Assembly (NCBI GenBank): GCA_050248795.1
Contig: JBFWRS010000026.1
Coordinates: 1 to 53,890 of the forward strand
Length of the DNA stretch: 53,890 nucleotides
Reading direction: 5' to 3'
Source of the DNA: CAZTDU01 sp050248795
GTDB taxonomy: Bacteria; Pseudomonadota; Gammaproteobacteria; Burkholderiales; SG8-39
The translations under genes were made by a program, and so were the position numbers. Of the stretch, positions 42,987-50,605 are shown piece after piece (the stretch's first letter is position 1; each line of letters begins with the position of its first letter). The notes under the pieces are model-generated. The model saw only the letters and a program-made list of their open reading frames with translations, searched no databases and was not told the DNA's origin.

Positions 42987-44075
42987 TCAGGCCTTCACCC
43001 CGTTGGTGCGGATCTCGTAGGCGACGCCATCGGGTTCGAGCGGATCGAGCCGTCCCGCCGCGGTCTCGGCGTTGACGTACATGAAGTAGGGGATCGCAGG
43101 CCCGGTGGAGTTCGGCAGCGCGACGTCATGCGCGGTGTTGTAGGCGAGCCAGTTCATCTCCCAGCCGCCGAACAGGCGCTTGCGCGCGGCGACCACTTTC
43201 GGATCGTCGATCTTCAGCTTGGTGGGCGGTTCCTCGAGCACGACCTTGCGCACGTCGGCAGGGTCCACCGGGACCCAGCCCACGCCCGGCGCGAAGAACT
43301 CGGCCCGGCAATGCTGCGCCTTGGTGATGTTCGCCGCGCCCACGCCCAGGCTCTTGTAGCCGAGCCTGGACGGCGCCACGCGTATGCCGTAGACGTCGCG
43401 TGCCGGCACGCCTGACGCGCGCGCCAGCCCGACGAAGAGCGCGTTCAGGTCGCCGCATTTGCCGCCAAGGTTGCCGGTTTCGAGCATGCCCTTGATGTCG
43501 CCCCAGCCGCAGCCCTTGGTCTTGGGATCGCGGAAGGTGTTCTCGACCACCCATTCATAGATGCGCCGCGCCTTCTCGGTATTGCCCCGCGCGCCATGGA
43601 CGATCTCGCTTGCAGTCTCGCGCACGATGCCGTCGGTAGGTATGAGTTCGGTTGCCGCGGTGTAGAAGGCGACCTCGTCCGCGGAGAGCTTTTCGGCGTT
43701 CGTGACCGGCCTGGCCGGGTCCACCTGCCGGTCGCGGGTCTGGAACGCGCTCGCCACCTCGATCACCGGCTGCGAGGTACCCGCACTCCATTCCGCGTAC
43801 AGCATCGCCGCGCCGTACTTGCCGTCGCGCAGGATGCGGGCGGTCGAGGCGTTGCCGGTCCAGGTCGAGCCCAGGCCGCGCTGCCAGTCGGTGTCCAGGG
43901 TCATCGGCAGCGGAATCCACGCCCGGGAGACGCCCTGCGGCTTCAGGATCGCCACCCGGGTGGTGATCTCGTAGTTTCGCCACTCACCGGCAGTCGATGC
44001 AAGCGCCTCGCGCCAGGGCAGGGCGGCCGTTGCAGCGGCAGCGGCGGACAGTCTGAGGAAATGCCTGCGATCCAT
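42987..44075 (-). CDS. Exported transglutaminase-like domain protein
   Basis: A 362-residue protein with a twin-arginine-like signal (MDRRHFLRLSAAAAATAALP). The transglutaminase-like core has the catalytic cysteine in GGKCGDLNALFVGLA, the histidine region KAQHCRAEFFAPG and the aspartate in VPVDPADV. The ATG at 44075 has an AAGGAG site and is the first gene of a three-gene operon with the TlpA and methyltransferase genes. It should act in the periplasm as a peptidase or amidotransferase. It is unrelated in layout to the transglutaminases at 16034 and 23351. Confidence 0.9.
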   Translation of the reverse strand: MDRRHFLRLSAAAAATAALPWREALASTAGEWRNYEITTRVAILKPQGVSRAWIPLPMTLDTDWQRGLGSTWTGNASTARILRDGKYGAAMLYAEWSAGTSQPVIEVASAFQTRDRQVDPARPVTNAEKLSADEVAFYTAATELIPTDGIVRETASEIVHGARGNTEKARRIYEWVVENTFRDPKTKGCGWGDIKGMLETGNLGGKCGDLNALFVGLARASGVPARDVYGIRVAPSRLGYKSLGVGAANITKAQHCRAEFFAPGVGWVPVDPADVRKVVLEEPPTKLKIDDPKVVAARKRLFGGWEMNWLAYNTAHDVALPNSTGPAIPYFMYVNAETAAGRLDPLEPDGVAYEIRTNGVKA

Positions 44076-44178
44076 TGGAAGTCTCCTTGGCAAATGCGTT
44101 AATGGATGGGTCGTAGCAGCCAACGCAAAGCTTACGCGGCCTATTCCCCTGCTCCGGCGGCGGTACCGCGCGCCGCGC

Positions 44179-44760
44179 TCATTCCGCGTCCGCGGCCTGT
44201 CCCAGCAGCGCGCGCCGCATGCGCGTCTTCAGCAGGCCGCCGTCCCGCGGCGGCAGCACCAGCGGGATCTTCTCCGCCGCCACCTTGACCTGCCAGAAGA
44301 GCGGCCCCCCGCCACCGTGCACCGCATCGCGGATCGCCGGCAGGGCTGCGGCATCCCTGACCTGCTCGGCGAGCCCGAAACCGCAGCCTTGCGCCACCTT
44401 TGCGAGATCGACGCCGTGCGCGGTGTGCGTGGCCTGCATGCCGGTCTCGCCGTAGCGCTCGTTGTCGATCACCACGATCGACAGGTTCGCCGGCTTCTGC
44501 ACGCCGATGGTGGCGAGCGCGCCGATTCCCATCAGCATTTCGCCATCCCCGGTGAGCACCAGCACGCGCCGCAAGGGCTGAGCCAACGCGAGCCCAAGGC
44601 CCACCATCGCCGCCGCGCCCATCGCCCCCCACATCGGGAAGGTGAGCGGGTCGTCCCCCGCAGCGGTGCAATCCCAGGCGGTGGAACCCAGGCCCGCCAC
44701 CACCAGCAATTCGCCGCGCTCCACCAGCAGCGTGCGCACCACGTCGCGCCTGTGCATCAT
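44179..44760 (-). CDS. TPP-dependent decarboxylase, beta subunit (ComE-like)
   Basis: A 193-residue protein matching the C-terminal TPP-binding half of sulfopyruvate/phosphonopyruvate decarboxylases. The cofactor motif is GDGEMLMGIGALATIG followed by VVIDNERYGETGMQ, with MWGAMGAAAMVGLGLA before it. It forms the active enzyme with the alpha subunit encoded immediately upstream. The ATG at 44760 overlaps the alpha stop (ATGA). Which 2-oxoacid is decarboxylated is not decided by the sequence. Confidence 0.9.
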   Translation of the reverse strand: MMHRRDVVRTLLVERGELLVVAGLGSTAWDCTAAGDDPLTFPMWGAMGAAAMVGLGLALAQPLRRVLVLTGDGEMLMGIGALATIGVQKPANLSIVVIDNERYGETGMQATHTAHGVDLAKVAQGCGFGLAEQVRDAAALPAIRDAVHGGGGPLFWQVKVAAEKIPLVLPPRDGGLLKTRMRRALLGQAADAE

Positions 44761-45311
44761 TGGTTGGCCTGCTCCTGGAAGCTCTTGATGCCGATCACGC
44801 GCTGAGAAACCAGCACCGCGACCGCGGCGTAGCTGCCGAACGCCAGGCGCGCCGCGGCGTCGACCACAGGCGCCACCTGGGACGCATCCTCAGCCGCATG
44901 CACCACCATGCCCATCGCCTCGAGCACGCCCGGCGTCGCCTGCCCCATCGGCACCTGCCACGGATTGAACTCGCCGTACTGCCCGCGCATGGTGACGATC
45001 ATCACCATCGGGATCCGGCACTCGCGGATCATGCCGAGCGCGTTGATGCAGTTGCCGACGCCGCTGGACTGCATCAGCAGCGCGCAGCGCCCGCCGCCGA
45101 GCCAGGCGCCGGTGGCAAGTCCCATGCCTTCTTCCTCGGTGGTGAGCGGCACCGCGCGCATCGCGGCGTCCGCCTGGCACAACTCGATCAGCCGCTTGTG
45201 CCCGGCGTCAGGCACGTAGCCGACGACGCCGATGCCCGCGGCGCGCAGCGTCTGGTGCACCTGCAATGGCCAGTCGATTCCTGTCCCCGGCTTCCCGGAC
45301 TTTTCCTTCAT
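44757..45311 (-). CDS. TPP-dependent decarboxylase, alpha subunit (ComD-like)
   Basis: A 184-residue protein corresponding to the N-terminal (pyrimidine-binding) half of the same decarboxylase family. The activating glutamate lies in PLTTEEEGMGLATGAWLGG, followed by LMQSSGVGNCINAL and RGQYGEFNPWQ. It is paired with the beta subunit gene downstream. The start at 45311 gives the normal length. It is divergent from the ChaC gene. No coenzyme M biosynthesis genes are nearby, so the usual ComDE pathway assignment should not be assumed. Confidence 0.9.
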   Translation of the reverse strand: MKEKSGKPGTGIDWPLQVHQTLRAAGIGVVGYVPDAGHKRLIELCQADAAMRAVPLTTEEEGMGLATGAWLGGGRCALLMQSSGVGNCINALGMIRECRIPMVMIVTMRGQYGEFNPWQVPMGQATPGVLEAMGMVVHAAEDASQVAPVVDAAARLAFGSYAAVAVLVSQRVIGIKSFQEQANQ

Positions 45312-45340
45312 CTACCTCGTCTCCGTGTTCAGGACGATTC

Positions 45341-45346
45341 TATAAT
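45341..45346 (+). promoter_or_regulatory. Consensus -10 box upstream of the ChaC gene
   Basis: A perfect TATAAT lies 10 bases before the ATG at 45357. It contains the A and T of an earlier ATG at 45345, which argues against using that upstream codon. No clear -35 is seen 16-18 bases away. Confidence 0.45.
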
Positions 45347-45356
45347 GCGCTCCGCG

Positions 45357-45941
45357 ATGGATCTGGCCGAATTCCTGCCGCATGTGCCGCGCGGCGACCT
45401 GTGGGTGTTCGGCTACGGCTCGCTGATGTGGGCACCGCATTTCCGCTACCTCGAGAAGGCGCCGGCGATGCTGCATGGCTACCATCGCGCGCTGTGCATC
45501 CTCTCCAGCCGCCACCGCGGCACGCCGGAACGGCCGGGCCTGGTGATGGGTCTTTGCCCGGGCGGCTCGTGCTGGGGCGTCGCGTTCCGCGTCGAGCGCT
45601 CGCGCGTGCAGCGCACGCTGCGGGAGCTCTGGCAACGCGAGATGGGGCGAAATGTCTACGCGCCCCGCATCGTCGCCATCCGCGTCAGGCAGGGCAGGCT
45701 GGTGCGCGCGCTCGCGTTCATCGCGGCGCGCGGGCACCCCGCGGTGGTGCGTGAACTGGACCTGCACAGCCGCGCCCAGCTTGTCGCGCAAGGCATAGGC
45801 GGGCGTGGCCGCTGCACCGACTACGTGCGCCAGACGCTCGAGCACATGCACGCGATCGGCGTCGCCGATCCTCACCTGGCGCGGGTGCTGGACACCGCCG
45901 AAGCCATCCGCGCGAGCGCCGCCTCCAGGCGCGAGCGCTGA
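45357..45941 (+). CDS. Gamma-glutamylcyclotransferase (ChaC-like)
   Basis: A 194-residue protein of the ChaC family. The glutamyl-binding motif is FGYGSLMWAPHF near the N-terminus, followed by GYHRALCILSSRHRGTPERPGLVMGL and the C-terminal GRCTDYVRQTLEHM. ChaC enzymes split glutathione into 5-oxoproline and Cys-Gly in the cytoplasm. An alternative ATG at 45345 would add four residues but overlaps a TATAAT. The gene end overlaps the converging PatB gene by 70 bases. Confidence 0.92.
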   Translation: MDLAEFLPHVPRGDLWVFGYGSLMWAPHFRYLEKAPAMLHGYHRALCILSSRHRGTPERPGLVMGLCPGGSCWGVAFRVERSRVQRTLRELWQREMGRNVYAPRIVAIRVRQGRLVRALAFIAARGHPAVVRELDLHSRAQLVAQGIGGRGRCTDYVRQTLEHMHAIGVADPHLARVLDTAEAIRASAASRRER

Positions 45942-47032
45942 GTGCCGAAGTTCAGGCGCACGAACTGCGGTGCGCCAAACTGCGAGCCCGGCGAAAGCGC
46001 GACGCCGTGCGCAAGGAAGTGCGCTGCCGGGTCGGCAAGGCCAATGCCCGCGCAGTCGATCCATGCCAGGTACGTGGCTTCCACGTGTGCCATCTCGAGT
46101 CCCTGCGTGCCGCCCACCCATCGCTCCACCGTGTCGCGGTTGCGGCGCAGGTAATCGAGCTGCGCCGACAACCACGGCCCGCCGTCGCGGTACGCGGCTA
46201 GCGCGCAGACGTAGCCGAACAGCGAAGGGTCATGGATCGTCGCATGGTCGTCCGCCATGAAGGCGCGGCGCAGTCCCGCATCCTCGATGATCGCCCACGC
46301 GCAGCCGGCGCCCGGGAAGTTGAATGTCTTGTTCGGCGAGGCAAGCGTCACGGTGCGCCGGGAGATCTCCGGCGCGAGCGACGCGATCGGCACGTGCGGC
46401 TTGCCTTCGTCCAGCAGCAGGTCGCAGTGGATCTCGTCGGAGCAGATGACAAGGTCGTGGCGCTCCGCGAGCGCGGCGACGCGGCCGAGTTCCTCGCGCG
46501 TGAAGATCGTGCCGCCGGGGTTCTGCGGATTGCACAGGAACAGCAGCCGCGAATCCGGCCTCACTGCGGCAGCCATGCGCTCCTCGTCCAGCACCCAGCG
46601 TCCGCGCGACAGCACCATCGGCACCTCGGTATGTTCTCGCGGCGCAAGCTCCAGGGCGCGCTTGAAGTGCTGGTACAGGGGTATCGGCAATACTGCATGA
46701 CGGTCGGCCGCGCACAGGTGGCGCGCGGCAAGGTGCAGTCCGGGTACCACCCCGGGCAGGAACACGATCCAGTCGGGCTCGATGCGCCAGCGGTAAAGCC
46801 GCAGCATGCGCTCGGCGATGGCCTCGCGCAGCTCCGGCGGCCGTACGGTGTAGCCGAACACCCCGCGGTCCAGGCGCCTGCGCATCGCTTCGACGACCGT
46901 CGGTGGGGCGTTGAAGTCCGTGTCCGCGACCCACAACGGAATGACGTCCTGACCGGCGTACTTTTCCCAGCGCGTGCTGCCTGTGCCGCTGCGGTCGGTC
47001 ACGGCATCGAAATCGAAGGCGTTCTCGTCCAT
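45872..47032 (-). CDS. PLP-dependent C-S lyase / aminotransferase (MalY/PatB family)
   Basis: A 386-residue fold type I PLP enzyme of the MalY/PatB (cystathionine beta-lyase) family. Motifs are RWEKYAGQDVIPLWVADTDF at the N-terminus, GVFGYTVRPPEL, CNPQNPGGTIFTREEL, SDEIHCDLLLD and the Schiff-base lysine in LASPNKTFNFPG. It would split cystathionine or other cysteine conjugates to a thiol, pyruvate and ammonia. Its 3' end overlaps the ChaC gene by 70 bases on the opposite strand. A strong terminator just upstream isolates it from the TRAP operon. Confidence 0.92.
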   Translation of the reverse strand: MDENAFDFDAVTDRSGTGSTRWEKYAGQDVIPLWVADTDFNAPPTVVEAMRRRLDRGVFGYTVRPPELREAIAERMLRLYRWRIEPDWIVFLPGVVPGLHLAARHLCAADRHAVLPIPLYQHFKRALELAPREHTEVPMVLSRGRWVLDEERMAAAVRPDSRLLFLCNPQNPGGTIFTREELGRVAALAERHDLVICSDEIHCDLLLDEGKPHVPIASLAPEISRRTVTLASPNKTFNFPGAGCAWAIIEDAGLRRAFMADDHATIHDPSLFGYVCALAAYRDGGPWLSAQLDYLRRNRDTVERWVGGTQGLEMAHVEATYLAWIDCAGIGLADPAAHFLAHGVALSPGSQFGAPQFVRLNFGTQRSRLEAALARMASAVSSTRAR

Positions 47033-47048
47033 GCGCGCATTGTCCCCG

Positions 47049-47077
47049 AAAAAAAACGCCGGGGTTCACCCGGCGTT
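47049..47077 (-). terminator. Rho-independent terminator after the TRAP operon
   Basis: On the minus strand AACGCCGGG pairs with CCCGGCGTT (9 bp, loop of 5) and is followed by eight T. It lies 46 bases after the DctM stop and just before the PatB gene. Confidence 0.85.
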
Positions 47078-47123
47078 CTGCAGTATCGAAATCCGGCGCA
47101 TGGCCGGGTGCCGACGAAGATTC

Positions 47124-48707
47124 TTACTTGGACTTCGACGCGTCGCCCTTTTCCAAGTCGTCGGCTTTCTTCTCGTCTTCCTCCCCCTCCGGTTCCTTCT
47201 CCTCCAGGCTTGGCTCCTCCTCCAGCCCCTTCTCTTCCTCTTCCTGCGTGCCCTCGATCGCCTCACGCAGCTGGTCGGCGTAGCTGCCTTCCTTGTGGTA
47301 ATCCTCCAGGGAAGCGCCGTCCTCGACATCTTCGACCACGACCGCCCGCGCCTGCGCCTGCAGGCGCTCGGGGAACCAGGTGGCGATGCCCGGGAAGCTG
47401 ACGATCAGGGCGATCGCGATTACCTGCAGGAACATGAACTGGAACATGCCGTGATAAATATTTGCGAGCGACCAGTCCTTCACCACCTGCCTGAGGTAAT
47501 ACGCCGACATCGCCACCGGCGGCGACAGGAATGCGGTCTGCAGCACCACCGCGACCAGGGCGCCGAACCAGATCATCACCATGTCGGGGGAGATATTGAG
47601 CGAATCGGCGAGTGCCGGCTTCAGTTCGTTCATCACCGGGTAGAAGATCGGCAGGAACACCAGCACGATCGCCGGCCACTCGAAGGGCCAGCCGAGCACG
47701 AAGATCAGCACCAGGACCATGACCAGCATCAGCACCGGCGAGAAGCTCATCGCCAGCATGGACTCTGTGATCCAGTTCGCCGAGCCCATGCGCGCGAACA
47801 CCGCACCGAAGATGTTCGAGGTCACGGCGAGCAGCAAGACCATGCTCGCCGTTGCGGTGGTGCTGAGCACCGCCCGCTTCAGTCCGGCGTAGGTGAGCTT
47901 GCGGTAGGCGGCAGCGAGGATCATCGCGCCCAGCGCGCCGATGCCTGAAGCTTCGGTCGGCGTGGCCAGCCCGATAAGGATAGAGCCCAGCGTCGCCGCG
48001 ATCAGGCCCAGCAGCGGCACCACGCCGAGGAACACTTCCGTCAGGATCCTGCCGACGCCGTAGATGCGCTCCTCCTTTGGCACCGGGGGTCCGAGCTTCG
48101 GGTTGATGAACGCTCGCGTGAGCAGGTAAGCGAGGTAGAAACCGGCCAGCAGCAGGCCCGGGCCGAATGCCGCGGCATACAGGTCGGCGACCGACACCCC
48201 GAGCACCGGGCCCATGACGATCAGCATCACCGAGGGCGGGATCAGGATGCCGAGCGTGCCCCCGGCGGTGATCGCGCCCGCCGACAGGCGCGAGTCGTAG
48301 CCGGTCTTCACCATGATCGGGCTCGCCATGATGCCGAGCACGGTAACGGCGGCACCGACGATGCCGGTCGCCATGGCGAATACGGCAGCGGTCAGGATCA
48401 CGACCGCGTAAAGCGCCCCGCGTATTGGCGCCAGCAGCAGCCGGAAGGCGGTGAACAGGCGCTCCATCAGCCCCGCCTGCTCGGTGATGAAGCCCATGAA
48501 GATGAACAGGGGCACCGCGGCGAGCAGTTCCTCCTTCATCATGCCTATGGTCTGGAAATAGGCGAGGCTGAACACCACGTCGCCGAGGCCGAAATAGCCG
48601 AAGCTCAGGGCAAGGAACAGCAGCGTGAACGAGATCGGGAAGCCGATGAAAATCGCGCCGATCATCACCACCAGCATGCACAGTCCGAGCAGCGCGAGGT
48701 CGGACAT
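47124..48707 (-). CDS. dctM: TRAP transporter large permease (DctM) with an acidic C-terminal tail
   Basis: A 527-residue inner-membrane protein with 12 or so predicted helices, the catalytic permease of a tripartite ATP-independent periplasmic transporter. Typical stretches are FIGFPISFTLLFLAL, AVPLFIFMG, GGTLGILIPPSVMLIVMG and GLATPTEASGIGALGA. The last 85 or so residues are an unusual hydrophilic extension very rich in Glu, Asp and Lys (for example EEEEKGLEEEPSLEEKEPEG), not needed for transport in the family. It works with the small permease encoded 3 bases upstream. Substrate unknown, probably an organic acid. Confidence 0.93.
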   Translation of the reverse strand: MSDLALLGLCMLVVMIGAIFIGFPISFTLLFLALSFGYFGLGDVVFSLAYFQTIGMMKEELLAAVPLFIFMGFITEQAGLMERLFTAFRLLLAPIRGALYAVVILTAAVFAMATGIVGAAVTVLGIMASPIMVKTGYDSRLSAGAITAGGTLGILIPPSVMLIVMGPVLGVSVADLYAAAFGPGLLLAGFYLAYLLTRAFINPKLGPPVPKEERIYGVGRILTEVFLGVVPLLGLIAATLGSILIGLATPTEASGIGALGAMILAAAYRKLTYAGLKRAVLSTTATASMVLLLAVTSNIFGAVFARMGSANWITESMLAMSFSPVLMLVMVLVLIFVLGWPFEWPAIVLVFLPIFYPVMNELKPALADSLNISPDMVMIWFGALVAVVLQTAFLSPPVAMSAYYLRQVVKDWSLANIYHGMFQFMFLQVIAIALIVSFPGIATWFPERLQAQARAVVVEDVEDGASLEDYHKEGSYADQLREAIEGTQEEEEKGLEEEPSLEEKEPEGEEDEKKADDLEKGDASKSK

Positions 48708-48710
48708 GCG

Positions 48711-49262
48711 CTAGATCTCGATCTTTTCTTTGTGCTCGAGCTCGATGCCCGTGCTTGCCGCCCACACGCTCTTGATGGTTTCGGACACGCCCTGGATCAG
48801 CAGCAGCAGGCAGGCGAGCGGCACCATCAGCTTGTACGGCCACAAATAGGGCCGCCACGGCGTCTGCTCGGATTCCTCCATGATGCTGTAGGAATACAGC
48901 CCTTCCCCGCCGCTGACGAGCATGAAGATGAAGATGCCGGGGAAAAAGAACACGATGTAGGCCACGGAGTCGATCACACCCTTGGTGCGGATCGACCACC
49001 TTTCGAAGAAGAAGTCGGTGCGGATGTGGGCTCCCTTGTGCAGCGCGTACGCCGAACCGAGCATGAAGATGGTGCCGTAAAGCATGTAGGTGAGTTCGAA
49101 CGACCAGATAGTGGGCGCGTTGAACACGTAGCGCGCGATCACTTCCCAGGCGACGACAACCATCAGCGGTACGTTCAGCCACGCCACCAGGGTGCCGGTG
49201 GTATCTGTGAACTTGTCGATGATCCGGACCAGCCGGATGTGGAATGCAGCCGGTTCAGCCAT
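48711..49262 (-). CDS. dctQ: TRAP transporter small permease (DctQ)
   Basis: A 183-residue membrane protein with four hydrophobic segments (LVAWLNVPLMVVVAWEVIARYV; ELTYMLYGTIFMLGSAYAL; DSVAYIVFFFPGIFIFMLV; KLMVPLACLLLLIQG). It carries the DctQ landmarks WEVIARYVFNAPTIW and ALHKGAHIRTDFF. The start at 49262 gives the family length; the upstream extension is not supported. It lies between the binding-protein gene and dctM on one transcript. Confidence 0.92.
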   Translation of the reverse strand: MAEPAAFHIRLVRIIDKFTDTTGTLVAWLNVPLMVVVAWEVIARYVFNAPTIWSFELTYMLYGTIFMLGSAYALHKGAHIRTDFFFERWSIRTKGVIDSVAYIVFFFPGIFIFMLVSGGEGLYSYSIMEESEQTPWRPYLWPYKLMVPLACLLLLIQGVSETIKSVWAASTGIELEHKEKIEI

Positions 49263-49278
49263 GTCCTGCCTTTGAACA

Positions 49279-49307
49279 GAAAAACGGGGGCGGAAACCCG
49301 CCCCCGT
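49279..49307 (-). terminator. Intra-operon terminator/attenuator between dctP and dctQ
   Basis: ACGGGGGCGG (49284-49293) and CCGCCCCCGT (49298-49307) form a 10-bp stem with a 4-base loop, followed on the minus strand by TTTTC-type sequence. Partial termination here would give more binding protein than permease, as is common for TRAP operons. Confidence 0.7.
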
Positions 49308-49323
49308 ATCCGGTGTAACTGGC

Positions 49324-50454
49324 CTACTTCTTCTTCGCTGCGGACTTGCGCGCCGCCGCCTTTTCCGGGAAGTAGTAGTTCGCCGCGAAAGAATACGGCG
49401 GGAAGTAGAAGCGCTTGGCCGGCACCACCAGCGACGCATAGGCGCGCTGGGAGTCGAGCACCTTCTTGAAGAACGGGTTCTTCTTGCTCTCCTCGGCCGC
49501 CAGCTTGTCCCACTCCTTCAGGAACCCGATCAGGATGTCGGGCGGCGTGCGCAGGATGCGGACGCCATGCTTTTCCTGCAGCTCCTTCACCGCCTCGGCG
49601 TTCTGCTTCTGCCACTTCGCCCACCAGATCAGGAAGGCCTCGTTGGCGGCCGACTTGATGACTTCCTGGTGCGTGGCCGACAGGCCCTTCCACACGTCCA
49701 TGTTGAACACGATCTCGCCAATGGTGGTGTTCTCGTGCATGCCGGGCGTGTAGTGGTACTTCCAGACGTTGTGGAAACCGAGGCGCTGGTCCTCGACGCC
49801 GCCAACCCACTCTGCGCAGTCGATGACGCCGCGCTGCGCGGCGGGAATGATCTCGCCGCCCGGCATGTTCACCGTGGTCATGCCCATGCGCTGCCACACC
49901 TCGGCAGCGAGGCCGGTCTGGCGGCACTTCATGCCCTTGAAGTCGGCGAGGTTCTTCACCGGCCGCTTGAACCAGCCGAAGGCCTGCGGCCCTGCCGGCA
50001 GGATCGGAAGCCACTGCAGGTTGAGCTTGAGCTCCTTCTGGAAGAACTCGTTGGCGAGTTCGATACCGCCACCGTGGTGCATCCAGCCCATGGCATCGAT
50101 GAAGTCCATGCCGAACGTGCCGCCGGGCCCGCCGGTGAACAGGATCGCGGTCTTGCTCTTGCCGGTCCAGTAGCCGGACCAGGCGTGCGCGCCGTCGAGA
50201 ACCTTCTTGTGGGTAGCGTCCAGCACCTCGAATGCCGGCACGACCTGGCCTGCAGGCATGGTTTCGATCTTCAGCGAGCCGCCGGAAATCTTGCCGGCGC
50301 GCTCGGCGAAGAACGTGAAGTTCTCGTATAGCGTCAGGCTGGCAGGCCAGGTGGCCTGCATCTTGAGATTGGCGTTTTGCGCCTGAGCCACGGTGGAAAC
50401 GCTGAACGCCGCGGCGATTGCCGCAGCAACGAATGTGCGTCCGATTATTTTCAT
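49324..50454 (-). CDS. dctP: TRAP transporter substrate-binding protein (DctP), copy 1
   Basis: A 376-residue periplasmic binding protein with a signal peptide (MKIIGRTFVAAAIAAAFSVSTVAQA). DctP-family features include KMQATWPASLTLYENF, MPAGQVVPAFEVLD, MKCRQTGLAAEVWQRMG and VNMPGGEIIPAAQRG, the last near the conserved carboxylate-binding region. The ATG at 50454 has a GGAGGGG site. It has its own promoter and is followed by an attenuator and the permease genes. The ligand is not determinable, but the class binds organic acids. Confidence 0.93.
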   Translation of the reverse strand: MKIIGRTFVAAAIAAAFSVSTVAQAQNANLKMQATWPASLTLYENFTFFAERAGKISGGSLKIETMPAGQVVPAFEVLDATHKKVLDGAHAWSGYWTGKSKTAILFTGGPGGTFGMDFIDAMGWMHHGGGIELANEFFQKELKLNLQWLPILPAGPQAFGWFKRPVKNLADFKGMKCRQTGLAAEVWQRMGMTTVNMPGGEIIPAAQRGVIDCAEWVGGVEDQRLGFHNVWKYHYTPGMHENTTIGEIVFNMDVWKGLSATHQEVIKSAANEAFLIWWAKWQKQNAEAVKELQEKHGVRILRTPPDILIGFLKEWDKLAAEESKKNPFFKKVLDSQRAYASLVVPAKRFYFPPYSFAANYYFPEKAAARKSAAKKK

Positions 50455-50497
50455 AAGTTCCCCTCCTCCAAGGTTGTTTCGCAGCCCGCAGCGACAT

Positions 50498-50513
50498 GTT
50501 TCGCTATGCGAAG
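50498..50513. promoter_or_regulatory. Inverted repeat at the dctP copy 1 start region
   Basis: TTTCGC-TAT-GCGAA (50500-50512 core) is an inverted repeat about 5-15 bases downstream of the dctP -10 element. This is where an operator would be expected. The symmetry resembles IclR-type sites, but no IclR gene is in the window. Confidence 0.4.
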
Positions 50514-50517
50514 GGCG

Positions 50518-50546
50518 AGCGTACACGCTTGAAAAAGCCGGGTCAA
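50518..50546 (-). promoter_or_regulatory. Sigma70-like promoter of dctP copy 1
   Basis: On the minus strand TTGACC (50546-50541) and TACGCT (50523-50518) are spaced by exactly 17 bases, upstream of the TRAP binding-protein gene. Confidence 0.6.
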
Positions 50547-50550
50547 CACA

Positions 50551-50580
50551 AAGGAAAAGGGCGCCGCGAGGGCGCCCTTT
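50551..50580 (-). terminator. Rho-independent terminator after dctP copy 2
   Basis: AAAGGGCGCC (50556-50565) and GGCGCCCTTT (50571-50580) form a 10-bp stem with a 5-base loop. The minus-strand transcript ends in TTTTCCTTT. It separates the two binding-protein genes. Confidence 0.75.
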
Positions 50581-50605
50581 CCGGACAACGTGCCGATCGT
50601 TGGCG

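Noticed and set aside
44179..45311. Calling the split TPP enzyme a coenzyme M biosynthesis enzyme
   Set aside because: The family name is ComDE-like, but no other coenzyme M gene is in the window. The call is kept at class level.
45345..45347. ATG at 45345 as the ChaC start
   Set aside because: It overlaps a perfect TATAAT, and the next ATG at 45357 gives the family N-terminus just before FGYGSL.
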